64,000 nt of DNA from Promethearchaeota archaeon. GTDB lineage: Archaea; Asgardarchaeota; Lokiarchaeia; Sigyniarchaeales; SOKP01. Both the position numbers and the translations under genes were made by a program. Positions within the stretch are counted from its first letter, which is position 1. Each line of letters opens with the position of its first letter. Of the stretch, positions 34,388 through 43,789 are shown in pieces. The stretch is taken from contig JAUWGH010000003.1 in assembly GCA_030606485.1 (NCBI GenBank), forward strand, positions 310,001 to 374,000, in the 5' to 3' direction. Below the pieces are notes generated by a model, which was given only the letters and a program-made list of their open reading frames with translations, was not told where the DNA came from and did not search any database.

Positions 34388-36901
34388 CTAAAATCCTGAT
34401 TCTTCTTTCAGTTGTTTAATTTCTGAAATATAATTATCTGCTTTTTCGATCCAACATGTTTTGGTTTCAAGTTCACATATCATCCCAGTTGAAATCTTTT
34501 TTCCTTTTTCAATATATTCAGTTGCTAAATCATATTCACCAAGTTCTTTATAACAATTACCCATTTTGATATATGTCTCATAAGAAAAGTAACCATATGG
34601 TTCAAGCTCTAATGCTTTTTGAAATTCTTTTATAGCTTCTTTAAATTCATTAAACATCATAAATATTTCACCATAAGAATCATGGTAATTTCCATTATTT
34701 GGAACAAGGGATACTAATTTTTTAGCAGCTTCTATAGATTCTTCTTTTTTCTCTAAATATGCTAACCCATAAACTTTACTATTCAGAAATTCGTAATCTT
34801 CAGGGTATAATTCAATTAAACTGTTAAGTATTTTTATTCCTTCATCAAATTCTTTCATTTTATAAAAAATATGTGCTTTTTTCCATAAAAGATCCTTTCT
34901 TTTCTCTGGAAAATCTTTAATACCTTCTTCTAATAAGGCTAATATATCATCGAATCTATTAACTGAAATTAAAATGTGTATTTTGGTGAAAAAGAGACAA
35001 ATATTTTTTGGATTTAGATCAATAGCAAAATCGATTGCATTAAATGCTTCTTCATATCTTTTCAATTCTCGCAAAATAGAACTTTTTAATTGATAAAATA
35101 GGGATATGTTGGATTTATTAGGCTCTAATGAAATAGTCTTATCAATCATATCTAAAGCAATATCCTCGTGTGCTTTTTGTGTATCAAATTTATAAATAAT
35201 ATTATAACCAAGCACTAGTGCTTTTGTTGCATAGGAAATAGGAATATCAGAATAAAGTTCGAGCAATTCATTAGCAACATTTAAAGCCTTCTCAAATTTT
35301 CCAAGAGTCATATAACAAAACGCTAATATAAAAGAAGAAGAAGCATAAATCTCTTTTTGAACAAGATTAATATCTATTTCTTTATTCAACAATTCAATGG
35401 CATCTTTATGTCTATTGGATACACATAAAATTATTGCTTTCAGAAGATAAAGTTCAAAGTTTTTTGGATTCAGTTTAAGATCAGAATCTACAATTTTTAA
35501 ATCTTCATTAAATTCTTTCCTTCTCTCAAATTTTTTTTGTTTTATTAAGTAATCTAGTTTAAATGAAAAATAAGGTTTTAGTGTTTTAAATATCTCCAGG
35601 TTTAAATTATACTTAAATTCACTTGGTTCAATAAAATCATATTGGGAATCAGTAGAATCATAAGTTTGAAATGCATCAGGAATATTTTGCCAAACGATAC
35701 CTTCTAATTTATCTAGTGGATCAATTAATCTTTTTTCAGTTTCGATTTTATAAGCCAAATATTTAATATATTCTGGTAAAAAATCTCTTAATGATTCTTT
35801 CAAATTTTTATTAAATACACTATCACAGATATCATCTAAGATATTGTCTAATAAATGTGTTAAATCTAAAGATGTATTAATGTAAAAAGTTTTTTCATAA
35901 AGCTTATTCAAATAAGTTAATTTTACGATATAATCTTTCACTATGGCTCTTAATACTTTCTCTATTCTCTCATTTACTTGAAAAAAATAAGCTTTACCTT
36001 GCTCATCTTCTAATTTGAAAAATTTTATTGTATAAAAATTTTCTTCTACAATTTTATAAATGTAATAATCAAGAATTGTTTTTTTAATATTATATTTATT
36101 AGAGAATTCCTCAGGTGAAATATATTCAGGATATTGATTCGGATGATTTAGGGAAAGAAAAAGTAAAATTTTGTCAAAATCTTCCTCATTACTTAATGTA
36201 TTTTTAACTTTAGCATAATCTAATTTTAACTTGTTATTTAGAAATCGAAACTTTAATTCATCATCTTCTATTTCATATTTTTCGAAAAATTTTATGGTTT
36301 TTTGTGTAATATCTTCAATTCTTTTGCTTTCTTCTTCCAAAATTGATTGTCGGTCTAGATCATATAATTTCAATATTCTTAAGTATTCCGTCTTACCCTC
36401 TGGAGTAATCTTATATTGCTTATTTTCATTTATTACAAATCCTTTGGTCATTAATAAATTAAGGTTTTTTGATAAAGAAGATTGATTAATTGAAAGAGGT
36501 TCTTCACGAAAATCTGACCATTTACAATAATCATTGTTATTTACCATCCAAAGAATAACATGATCGTAATTCCTTTTACTTATAATTGCTTTTGGAGGAT
36601 AATTTAATTTTCTTTTACCAGATTTTTTTAAATAGACCAACTCACTTAGTCTTTCTTTTCCTGCTGGTGTAATTTGGTAGTAATCTCGCTCAGGTTTTTC
36701 AACAAGACCTTTACTAATAAGATTATTTAACTTACCTGACAGTGTTGACTCACTTATTTCAACTTTAAAATCTGACCATCTACAGAACCTGTTGTTAGAA
36801 AGCATCCATAAAATAATTTGTTCATTATCTCGATTACCAAAAGGAGGACTTAAGACATTCTCAGGTGGATACATTATATTTATATTTTCTGAGTGACTCA
36901 T
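34388..36901 (-). CDS. Tandem winged-helix / TPR regulator-like protein
   Basis: 837 residues from ATG 36901. Two similar winged-helix modules occupy about residues 21-88 (EQIILWMLSNNRFCRWSDFK ... ITPAGKERL) and 108-178 (DHVILWMVNNNDYCKWSDFR ... ITPEGKTEY). After a long helical middle part come at least ten TPR repeats (for example FKEAIKEFQKALELEPYGYF) to the end. DNA binding by the pair is likely, with TPR repeats for protein contacts. The upstream palindrome at 36981-36998 is a candidate target. TTG 36913 is a longer alternative start. Confidence 0.8.
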   Translation of the reverse strand: MSHSENINIMYPPENVLSPPFGNRDNEQIILWMLSNNRFCRWSDFKVEISESTLSGKLNNLISKGLVEKPERDYYQITPAGKERLSELVYLKKSGKRKLNYPPKAIISKRNYDHVILWMVNNNDYCKWSDFREEPLSINQSSLSKNLNLLMTKGFVINENKQYKITPEGKTEYLRILKLYDLDRQSILEEESKRIEDITQKTIKFFEKYEIEDDELKFRFLNNKLKLDYAKVKNTLSNEEDFDKILLFLSLNHPNQYPEYISPEEFSNKYNIKKTILDYYIYKIVEENFYTIKFFKLEDEQGKAYFFQVNERIEKVLRAIVKDYIVKLTYLNKLYEKTFYINTSLDLTHLLDNILDDICDSVFNKNLKESLRDFLPEYIKYLAYKIETEKRLIDPLDKLEGIVWQNIPDAFQTYDSTDSQYDFIEPSEFKYNLNLEIFKTLKPYFSFKLDYLIKQKKFERRKEFNEDLKIVDSDLKLNPKNFELYLLKAIILCVSNRHKDAIELLNKEIDINLVQKEIYASSSFILAFCYMTLGKFEKALNVANELLELYSDIPISYATKALVLGYNIIYKFDTQKAHEDIALDMIDKTISLEPNKSNISLFYQLKSSILRELKRYEEAFNAIDFAIDLNPKNICLFFTKIHILISVNRFDDILALLEEGIKDFPEKRKDLLWKKAHIFYKMKEFDEGIKILNSLIELYPEDYEFLNSKVYGLAYLEKKEESIEAAKKLVSLVPNNGNYHDSYGEIFMMFNEFKEAIKEFQKALELEPYGYFSYETYIKMGNCYKELGEYDLATEYIEKGKKISTGMICELETKTCWIEKADNYISEIKQLKEESGF

Positions 36902-36948
36902 TATAAAACACAAAAAAAAATATTACTAATAATAAATAGTTCAATCAC

Positions 36949-36957
36949 ATTTAAATA
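36949..36957 (-). promoter_or_regulatory. Putative TATA box of the winged-helix/TPR gene
   Basis: On the reverse strand TATTTAAAT lies about 48 bases before the ATG at 36901, and 24 bp from the 18-bp palindrome. Confidence 0.45.
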
Positions 36958-36980
36958 CTTTGCACTTCACATCGGCTTTT

Positions 36981-36998
36981 GAACTTCGTGTGAAGTTC
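36981..36998. promoter_or_regulatory. 18-bp palindrome, candidate operator between divergent genes
   Basis: GAACTTCGTGTGAAGTTC is a perfect 7-bp inverted repeat around GTGT. Longer arms TTTTGAA (36977-36983) and TTCAAAA (37002-37008) flank it. A competing pair, ACTTCACA (36964-36971) with TGTGAAGT (36989-36996), overlaps. It lies just upstream of the TATA boxes on both sides (36949-36957 for the regulator, TTATATATG at about 37010-37018 for the small gene). Confidence 0.6.
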
Positions 36999-37081
36999 GA
37001 CTTCAAAACTTATATATGAATTATTTTCTTAATTTAAATTAATAATAAAAAATTGAAAAAAATTAGAAGTGATAAAAAAAA

Positions 37082-37324
37082 ATGGCCCAAGTATGTGAAA
37101 AAAATGCAGCACTTCTCGATAGTGCTGAAATAGAAATTGTTTTAGAAAAACTCCCTGAATTAAGAAAGCAAATCGAGAAAAAAAAAGTTGAAGATAAACA
37201 AGATAAATTACGATTATTGAAATTATTTAATGAAGCAAAATATAACGCTAAATATCATGAAGAGTTAATCCAAATAAAGGTAGTTAAAAGCCAGATTCAT
37301 TTTAGAAACTCTGGAGTTTTTTAA
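37082..37324 (+). CDS. Hypothetical charged helical protein (80 aa)
   Basis: 80 residues, strongly charged and helical (LPELRKQIEKKKVEDKQDKL, LFNEAKYNAKYHEELIQIKV). No family recognised. It is divergent from the winged-helix/TPR gene and would share the palindrome at 36981-36998. Its ATG follows a low-complexity A-run rather than a clear ribosome binding site. Confidence 0.55.
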   Translation: MAQVCEKNAALLDSAEIEIVLEKLPELRKQIEKKKVEDKQDKLRLLKLFNEAKYNAKYHEELIQIKVVKSQIHFRNSGVF

Positions 37325-37593
37325 AAAATCTAAATAAATTTTTTTACAATATATATTAAAAAAAAATAAAAAATCACAAAAGAGAGAAAAAAAAAATGAA
37401 AACAAATAGAAGAAATAAAGAAAAACAAATAAAAAATAGAATAAATATTCCTACAGGATATAATCCACAGTATTTTATATATTAAATAATCTTTTTTTTT
37501 ATTTTTATTATATTTAATTTTTGGAATTAAGTGCTTCTACTTTAAATTATCATTTTTGTGTTAATTTTTTGCATTATTTAAAATAATTTAGTA
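37325..37593. other. AT-rich gap with a possible 29-codon frame
   Basis: 269 bp. The only frame of note starts with ATG at 37396 (29 residues, MKTNRRNKEKQIKNRIN...). It is too short and low-complexity to support as a gene. T-rich runs at 37491-37520 may end transcription of the gene before. Confidence 0.4.
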
Positions 37594-37992
37594 TTAATGA
37601 TCATGTAAAAAACCATTGGGAAGAGTTTCTCCACATAAACATTGACTTGGATGACTATATACTTCGCAAATTCTTTCAATCAAATCACACGATATAACAT
37701 TTGCTATTTTTCTAGCTTCTTCATGAGCAAATTCTTCGGTAAGATTTAACACATCCATTAAGAAATGGGCAACCAGATGTTCATGCAATTTAAAATGCTG
37801 AGCTTCTTTCTTCCCGGCAGCAACTAACTCAACACTTCTATAAGGTTCCCATCTAACAAACTTTTTTTCAACTAATCGTTTCACTGCACTATTCACAGTG
37901 CTATGTTTAATATTTAAGGCTTTAGAGAGAACACCTACACTTATTGGGCTGTTTATTTTTTCTAAATAATTCAAAATTTTATTTTCAAGCAT
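37594..37992 (-). CDS. DtxR/MntR-family metal-dependent repressor
   Basis: 132 residues. An N-terminal winged helix (ISVGVLSKALNIKHSTVNSA, VKRLVEKKFVRWEP) is followed by the metal-binding and dimerisation domain, with HEHLVAHFLMDVLNLTEEFA, HEEARKIANVISCDLIERIC and SHPSQCLCGETLPNG. The E/H/C pattern matches DtxR/MntR, and the C-terminal SH3 domain is absent. It probably represses metal uptake when metal is abundant. It is 48 bp downstream of the ZIP transporter gene on the same strand, so it is likely in one operon with it and autoregulated through the twin operators upstream of zip. Confidence 0.88.
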   Translation of the reverse strand: MLENKILNYLEKINSPISVGVLSKALNIKHSTVNSAVKRLVEKKFVRWEPYRSVELVAAGKKEAQHFKLHEHLVAHFLMDVLNLTEEFAHEEARKIANVISCDLIERICEVYSHPSQCLCGETLPNGFLHDH

Positions 37993-38040
37993 AGTAGATC
38001 ATGTTTTATTTTTTGTATTTTTCCTTTAAAATAATTAAAT

Positions 38041-38820
38041 TTATATATGCACTTGAAAGACTAATATCATTGTTCCTATTCCGGCCATCATTAAAAGAAA
38101 TTGCCTAAGTGTATGTTTTAATTCTATATTACGATGTTGCAATTCAGGATATAAATCAGCTAAAGCAATGTAAATAAAACTAGCAGCTGAAAATGCCAAG
38201 ATATAAGGAATCGCAGTTCTAACAATATCTAAAATAAAATAACTTATAATAGCTGCAGGAATGGTCGATGAGCCAGATAAAGTATTGTAAAATAATGCTT
38301 TCTTTTTTGAATAATCTTGATCAAGTAGTATTCCAAAATCACCTACTTCCTGAGGAACTTCATGAGCAATAACAGAAAGGCTTACAGCTATACCCATTGC
38401 AAAATTAATTAAGAAACTAGATGCAATAATAATACCATCAATAAGATTGTGGAAAGAATCTCCAATGAGAATAATTGGACCAGGAGCACCATGCACTTCA
38501 CAATTTGTTACATGACAATGACGCCAAATTATTAATTTTTCAAGAACAAAAAAAACAACAACCCCCATTAAAACAGTTGCTAATATAAATGATATATTTT
38601 GATTAACCTGTTCTATTACGGTAATATTTTCGTTAGCATACCCGATAGCATGTGGTATCATTCCTAAAAAAGCTGCTGAAAGTAATGTTCCGGTAGCGTA
38701 TGAAATTAAGCATGGAATAAGTGTATTCTGTACTTTATCATTAAATAGCAATAATGCACCCGCTGATAATACTGCACCAACACTGCCCAATACACTAAAT
38801 AATATAATCCATATTAACAT
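38041..38820 (-). CDS. ZIP family metal transporter
   Basis: 259 residues with about eight membrane helices. The metal-binding motifs are HNLIDGIIIASSF (helix 4) and HEVPQEVGDFGILL (helix 5), the classic ZIP H-N-x-x-D-G and H-E-x-P-x-E. A cytosolic His/Cys cluster (WRHCHVTNCEVHG) lies in the loop between helices 3 and 4. It would import Zn, Fe or Mn across the cell membrane. The following DtxR-type regulator and the two palindromes upstream point to metal control. Confidence 0.93.
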   Translation of the reverse strand: MLIWIILFSVLGSVGAVLSAGALLLFNDKVQNTLIPCLISYATGTLLSAAFLGMIPHAIGYANENITVIEQVNQNISFILATVLMGVVVFFVLEKLIIWRHCHVTNCEVHGAPGPIILIGDSFHNLIDGIIIASSFLINFAMGIAVSLSVIAHEVPQEVGDFGILLDQDYSKKKALFYNTLSGSSTIPAAIISYFILDIVRTAIPYILAFSAASFIYIALADLYPELQHRNIELKHTLRQFLLMMAGIGTMILVFQVHI

Positions 38821-38866
38821 TTTTTTATTCTCTTCTATAATTTATTTTAAAAATTTTTAATAAAAA

Positions 38867-38882
38867 TTACGATATGTCGTAA
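38867..38882. promoter_or_regulatory. 16-bp palindromic operator, proximal copy
   Basis: TTACGATATGTCGTAA: arms TTACGA and TCGTAA are perfect with a 4-nt centre. It lies between the zip TATA box and the probable transcription start, where a repressor would block initiation. The same arms recur at 38919-38934. Confidence 0.75.
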
Positions 38883-38887
38883 ACTAG

Positions 38888-38895
38888 TATAAATA
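38888..38895 (-). promoter_or_regulatory. Putative TATA box of the zip-dtxR operon
   Basis: On the reverse strand TATTTATA, lying between the two 16-bp palindromes, about 70 bases before the zip ATG. Confidence 0.5.
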
Positions 38896-38918
38896 AAAAA
38901 TAATCAGAAATTTAAACT

Positions 38919-38934
38919 TTACGATAAATCGTAA
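38919..38934. promoter_or_regulatory. 16-bp palindromic operator, distal copy
   Basis: TTACGATAAATCGTAA, with the same TTACGA/TCGTAA arms and 4-nt centre as the proximal copy, 52 bp away (about five helical turns). It lies upstream of the TATA box on the reverse strand. Two copies at this spacing suggest cooperative binding by the neighbouring DtxR-type regulator. Confidence 0.75.
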
Positions 38935-38970
38935 TTATACAATTTTATTAATTACTATCTTTTTTTTTTA

Positions 38971-40668
38971 TTAGACAAAGGAAGATGCTAAATATATTGA
39001 TGTACCGATTATAGTCGCAACAACCATTATTACAATAAATAATAATCTTAAAAGAAAAGTCTTTTTAAGTGGTTTTGATAATACTGCTTTAAAATTAAAC
39101 TTTTCTCGAGATTTTAAAGTTACTGGTATGTAATAATTTATTGTAGAAGTCTTAAATTTTAATTGGTATAATGGAACACATAAATATATAAAAATCAGAA
39201 AGCATACAACGACCATAAAAATTGTACTGATAACAGAATCAAGAATTAAAACTGTTGATGTTGCTAGAGCCCAACTTTGTGTTATTTGTAAAGAAATAAA
39301 GAATAACAATCCCGGGATGGCAGCTACATCAAAAAAATCTAATTTTCTAAATTGCTTAGCAAGTTTTAGTTCAGTGGGTTTGTATGTGCGAATTTTGAAG
39401 AATTTATAACGAAATTTTCTTTGAAATTTTAAAATCTTATCGGAATCATTACATTCTATTAGATCACCATTAATATCACTAAAATCCTGCGAAATTGCTC
39501 TTATAACTAAAATTGAACCGAAAATAATTGCAAACCACCAATAAAGAGTGCCAAATAAAATAAAAAAATTCCACATTACAACAGAAGTAGCAATAAAGAA
39601 AATCCCCAAAATGAGGTTAGTATAAGAACGGTGAGTTGTACTAATTTGATTACTTTTCATAAATTCAGAAATTTCTTCTTTTTTCATGGAACATTCAAAA
39701 ACTTCTGATATATCCTCTGTTATGGGATCTATTTCTTTTAATCTTATTTTAGATTTCTCAGGCTCAAACCACATTTCATATAAATCATCCTTGGTAACAA
39801 TTTCAAAATAATGCTGAGGAGTTAAAACCAAAAAAAACAAGGCAAAACATTCCATAATAGCAGAAAAAATTAATAAGATTCCCTGAATTGGGGTTTCTAA
39901 TCTTGGAATCGCGTACATGTTTATGAGATAAAAACCTTCAATAAATGATAAAACAATAAAAGGCATTAATAGAACCACCCAAATAAGTTTTGGACCTAAG
40001 TGATTGTTTTGATACCGTAATGCTTCAATATCTTTTTTCAGAATTTTTGTAGTCCATGGAGAAGTAGGTCTAAATTCGTGAAAATACAAATTATTTTTTG
40101 AATTTGAAAAGACACCTCTAAAAGAGCTTATCATTACATACAAAAATAGACCGATCCCAAAAAGACTGGGAAAAAGACCAACAGTATAGAAATAAGAAGG
40201 ACCACCTAAAACTATTGCCTGACCGAATGGAGCCGAGTGGTGAGAAAGACCTCCAGTTAAAATGAATAGATCTACGAAACCCATAATAAGCAATAATAAT
40301 GAAGCAATTAATCTACTGAGGGCAAATGAATAAAATCTTATGGATTTTGCTGGTTTCTCATTAACTTCGAAAAACTTATCCAAATAATAAGAAACTATGT
40401 GCGGTTTAGGAATTTTCATTATTGTAATCTTTATACACATAAACAAACCAATCCCAAATAAAATCCACCCAAGAATGAAAGCAACTTCAAAATCAATACC
40501 AACATCTATAAATTCTACAGCATAACTTAAAACAATTATAAAGAAACCAAGAACTAATAAAAATGCTCCTAAGATAAGAATTATTAAAATTAAACGTCTT
40601 GGTTTTTCATATAATTCTTTAATTATATCAATCTCAACTGTTTGGTTTCTTTCTTCCATCTTAACCAT
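38971..40668 (-). CDS. Large multi-pass membrane protein of unknown function
   Basis: 565 residues with about 12 predicted membrane helices (first: LILIILILGAFLLVLGFFII; last: LLRLLFIVIMVVATIIGTSI). No transporter or enzyme signature recognised. The hydrophilic stretches between helices are moderately charged. It follows the secreted-type gene at 40701-42239 by about 30 bp on the same strand, so the two are probably one operon and may act together at the cell surface. Confidence 0.7.
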   Translation of the reverse strand: MVKMEERNQTVEIDIIKELYEKPRRLILIILILGAFLLVLGFFIIVLSYAVEFIDVGIDFEVAFILGWILFGIGLFMCIKITIMKIPKPHIVSYYLDKFFEVNEKPAKSIRFYSFALSRLIASLLLLIMGFVDLFILTGGLSHHSAPFGQAIVLGGPSYFYTVGLFPSLFGIGLFLYVMISSFRGVFSNSKNNLYFHEFRPTSPWTTKILKKDIEALRYQNNHLGPKLIWVVLLMPFIVLSFIEGFYLINMYAIPRLETPIQGILLIFSAIMECFALFFLVLTPQHYFEIVTKDDLYEMWFEPEKSKIRLKEIDPITEDISEVFECSMKKEEISEFMKSNQISTTHRSYTNLILGIFFIATSVVMWNFFILFGTLYWWFAIIFGSILVIRAISQDFSDINGDLIECNDSDKILKFQRKFRYKFFKIRTYKPTELKLAKQFRKLDFFDVAAIPGLLFFISLQITQSWALATSTVLILDSVISTIFMVVVCFLIFIYLCVPLYQLKFKTSTINYYIPVTLKSREKFNFKAVLSKPLKKTFLLRLLFIVIMVVATIIGTSIYLASSFV

Positions 40669-40700
40669 CTAATATTTTTTTTTAACAATTTTATTTTTTC

Positions 40701-42239
40701 TTAACTTAAAGGTGGTGGAATAATTCCATAAGCGCGACCCATCCAATAAACGCAGTTATATACTCGACCATCTCCTTCAGTTAAACCATTCCCTTGGCGT
40801 CCACCATCTTCTTCAAATGGATTATCTCCCCAGAAATTGCCAGGATCATAATACATCATGTCAACAGTAGCAGGTTGCATCCAGAGCTCATCGGTAAAAT
40901 CAATTTCAAGTGCAATAGGTGCATATAGAAAGCCCAATGGTCCATTTAAAATTTGATTCCATTTTTCTGGTGCTGGATTCTTAGTATGCCATGAGGGGCG
41001 TTCCGTTGCATTAAAGTTTATATATCCTCCCTTTCCCCATTCGATATTATTTTGAAACCGCATTAATTGGTCAAAAATATCATTACGAATTGTTTGATTT
41101 TCATCTCCTGTCCAAACTAGATATATCATATTAAAAAACGCATTACGATGATATCTTATAAGCGGATAAGTGCCTTGAATATATTCATTAATAAAAAATT
41201 GTTTTAAGTTAGGATCTTGCGTAGTCATAATTAGATTGAAGAGGTCCATGTGTCCAAAATTCCATCCATAGTATTCTTCAATTATATTGAAAGTAGAACC
41301 TTCCCCAATGCCATTCATGTACATGTTCTTAGTTGCATAATAGTGCCATAAATCATCATATAGCCCGGGATATGCTATTCTACCCAAATTTAATAATGAT
41401 AAAACCCATTCTCCTGAGCCTAAAGTGGCTTTTAAATCAGTTCCACAAGGGTTTCCATCTCCTCCAATAACCAACCAATTGGTTTTTCTAAATCCCTCTA
41501 TTAATTGAGCGATTAATAATTTAACACGCTCCTGCACCCACGAGTCATCACATAACTGAAGTGCGCGCCCTAAACCAAATAAATAACCACCCATCTCATC
41601 TTTGGAAGTATATAATCTACAACGCCAATTTTCATATTCACCGGAACCATTGAAATGTCTTACATGGGGGCTTAGCATCCAATTAGTAACATGCTCATAT
41701 CCTGGAATATTTTTATGCTCAGGAGCCCAATAGAATCTGGCTGGAATTCCCGGATAATCAGGACCAATTCCACCATTTGGAACAGCGAGCATATAAGAGA
41801 ATCCGGTTAGTAATCCCTTTATTATTCTCAATGCATCTTCCATCATTGCTAAATTGCCTTCATCTTTCGCTGCTTTGTATTTAAAGCAATAAGTAGCTAG
41901 TGACGTTCCGGTTGATAACCCAGCATTATCGGTGGAATGGTAATATGCAGGAGTCGTGTAGTTATAATCTGTAAATGTAATTGTCAAGGACAAATTTGAA
42001 GCCATGTGAAACTGTTCAAATCGAAGATCTAATTTTGCAGACAATTGATCCATTTTGTTAAAATCGGGCTCTATAAAATCAGTCGTATTTAATCCGATAG
42101 TATAAGTAAAGGAGGCTAGGTCATCCAAAATATAAAACACACCACCAGCGTATCCCAAAAAAGAACCAAATGGGAGAAAAAACAACAATACCACAAGTAA
42201 ATTATGTCGTTTTAAATTTTTTCTAGTTCTAATTCTCAT
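40701..42239 (-). CDS. Membrane-anchored extracellular protein of unknown function
   Basis: 512 residues with a basic N-terminus and one hydrophobic segment (NLLVVLLFFLPFGSFLGYAG), probably an uncleaved signal anchor. The remainder is rich in aromatic residues and N-x-S/T sequons (LNTTDF, ASNLSL, HFNGSG, NQTIRND), consistent with a glycosylated outside domain. The helical, Trp/Gly/Asp-rich layout (SKDEMGGYLFGLGRALQ, GSGEWVLSLLNLGRIAYPG) resembles alpha/alpha-barrel carbohydrate-active proteins, but no family can be named. Operon partner of the 565-residue membrane protein. Confidence 0.6.
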   Translation of the reverse strand: MRIRTRKNLKRHNLLVVLLFFLPFGSFLGYAGGVFYILDDLASFTYTIGLNTTDFIEPDFNKMDQLSAKLDLRFEQFHMASNLSLTITFTDYNYTTPAYYHSTDNAGLSTGTSLATYCFKYKAAKDEGNLAMMEDALRIIKGLLTGFSYMLAVPNGGIGPDYPGIPARFYWAPEHKNIPGYEHVTNWMLSPHVRHFNGSGEYENWRCRLYTSKDEMGGYLFGLGRALQLCDDSWVQERVKLLIAQLIEGFRKTNWLVIGGDGNPCGTDLKATLGSGEWVLSLLNLGRIAYPGLYDDLWHYYATKNMYMNGIGEGSTFNIIEEYYGWNFGHMDLFNLIMTTQDPNLKQFFINEYIQGTYPLIRYHRNAFFNMIYLVWTGDENQTIRNDIFDQLMRFQNNIEWGKGGYINFNATERPSWHTKNPAPEKWNQILNGPLGFLYAPIALEIDFTDELWMQPATVDMMYYDPGNFWGDNPFEEDGGRQGNGLTEGDGRVYNCVYWMGRAYGIIPPPLS

Positions 42240-42422
42240 TTTTTATACACAAGATTGCATTAAATAAAAGATTGGATCTATAATTATATAAATTTTAGAT
42301 TTGTTAATTTAGAATAATTATTAAAGAGATGAGATAGAAAGTATATATTAAAAATATGAAATTTCAAATAATAATTATTTCAAGAATAATATTAAGTTAA
42401 AAATATTTAAGAGATTTTTAGA

Positions 42423-43202
42423 GTGTTTTTTCAAGAGATTAGTCAGCTGGCTCACGTTTCAGGGATAACTGCATTTATATCTATTTTGGTGGCATTTCTT
42501 TTAGCGGGGATAATATTAGGTAAAGCCATTAAAGAAAAATCTCGCATTGTATTTGAATTTTCTTTTTGTGTTGTTTTTACAATATCACCATGGTTCCCCT
42601 CAGGTATGGGTTATTTATATTTTTTGATTACAGGAGTACATCTCCCATATGAGATCTATATAATAATTGGAAATCTTTTCCTTCCTCTCGCGATCATTTT
42701 CTGGCTTGATATATATCTTACTACAGTTAGTCCAAGTAGAAGAAATCCAATATTATGTATATATATTTTTTTCTCAATATTTTTCTGGATATATGCTTTT
42801 TATTTCTTATATTTTTCTCCAACTGCTCCTGTTGAAGAGATGTTAGGAATAATAGATGACCCGACAAATCCATTTGATATTGATTACAAAGGGTTTGTTT
42901 TAGTGTATTTAGCAACTAGTATATTTACATCATGTACAACTGGCTTTCATTTTGCTGCAAAATCTTTAAAAATTGAAGATAAAGAAATTCAATGGAAGGG
43001 GAGATTCTTATTAATCGCATTTTTATGCTTCGGAATAAGTGCCATCGCAGATTCAGTTATTCCAATGACTGAGATCTCATTGGTGATTTTCAGAATAATA
43101 TTAATTTTAGCAAATTTGTTTTTCTATATTGGTTTTATTCTGCCAAAGTGGATAAAAAAGATTATCTTTCATGAGGATAAAACCCAGACCGACGGAATAT
43201 AA
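42423..43202 (+). CDS. Seven-helix-like membrane protein of unknown function
   Basis: 259 residues starting GTG 42423. About seven hydrophobic segments (FISILVAFLLAGIILGKAI, FSFCVVFTISPWF, IIGNLFLPLAIIFWLDIYL, ILCIYIFFSIFFWIYAFYF, LVYLATSIFTSCTTGFHFAA, FLLIAFLCFGISAIADSVI, LVIFRIILILANLFFYIGFI) and a short charged tail. The number of helices recalls 7TM sensors, but no retinal Lys or other signature was seen. It is divergent from the secreted-type gene at 40701-42239. Confidence 0.65.
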   Translation: MFFQEISQLAHVSGITAFISILVAFLLAGIILGKAIKEKSRIVFEFSFCVVFTISPWFPSGMGYLYFLITGVHLPYEIYIIIGNLFLPLAIIFWLDIYLTTVSPSRRNPILCIYIFFSIFFWIYAFYFLYFSPTAPVEEMLGIIDDPTNPFDIDYKGFVLVYLATSIFTSCTTGFHFAAKSLKIEDKEIQWKGRFLLIAFLCFGISAIADSVIPMTEISLVIFRIILILANLFFYIGFILPKWIKKIIFHEDKTQTDGI

Positions 43203-43300
43203 ATATTAATTGTATTTATCATTTTTTTCTTTATATATTAAATTTCATTAATGAATTTTACATTATGAAATGAAAGAGAATTTTTTAGGTATGATATGAG

Positions 43301-43675
43301 ATGCGACTAAATAAAAAGTTAGTAAAAGAATTTCAGGATTACGATTTTTCCCTAATAAAAGAAAAGAAGTTATTTTTAGTAGGTTCGGCAAGATTTCGTG
43401 ATTATTTCATTAAAATTGAGTCAATCTTACAAATAAAGTACAAAAAATTAGTTTCCATTGCCTCGGTTGATGGGCTCTTGAATAAAGATATGTTTTCAGA
43501 AGATGAATGGGAAATTTTACAAGAAATTGCCTTATCTAAATTAAAAGATCAAGAAGCAATTTTAGTTTTAGATATAAATGGTTATATTGGAGATCATACT
43601 AGACAAGAAATAAAGTTCTTCCAGAATGAAATACATAGACCTATATATTATTTATCACGATTAAGAATTTCTTAA
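43301..43675 (+). CDS. Rossmann-like small protein (nucleoside 2-deoxyribosyltransferase/DUF4406-like)
   Basis: 124 residues. KKLFLVGSARFRDYFIKIES at the start and AILVLDINGYIGDHTRQEIK followed by IHRPIYYL at the end match a family of small Rossmann-like proteins related to nucleoside 2-deoxyribosyltransferases (V-L-N-x-x-G-Y-I-G-x-x-T-R-x-E-I). Function unknown; they are often found near nucleotide or defence genes, which is not the case here. A stand-alone gene in front of the longin-like gene. Confidence 0.6.
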   Translation: MRLNKKLVKEFQDYDFSLIKEKKLFLVGSARFRDYFIKIESILQIKYKKLVSIASVDGLLNKDMFSEDEWEILQEIALSKLKDQEAILVLDINGYIGDHTRQEIKFFQNEIHRPIYYLSRLRIS

Positions 43676-43789
43676 TTTTTAAGAGGAATTTTTAGTAATA
43701 TCTGGATATTACTTTTTTTTTTTTAGGAATTTAAATACTTAGAATTAGAATTAGACTAATTCATATATAATAGATTTCTTGGATATTTG

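Noticed and set aside
37396-37485. 29-codon frame MKTNRRNKEKQ... in the gap after 37324
   Set aside because: Too short and low in complexity; no ribosome binding site and no similar peptide recognised.
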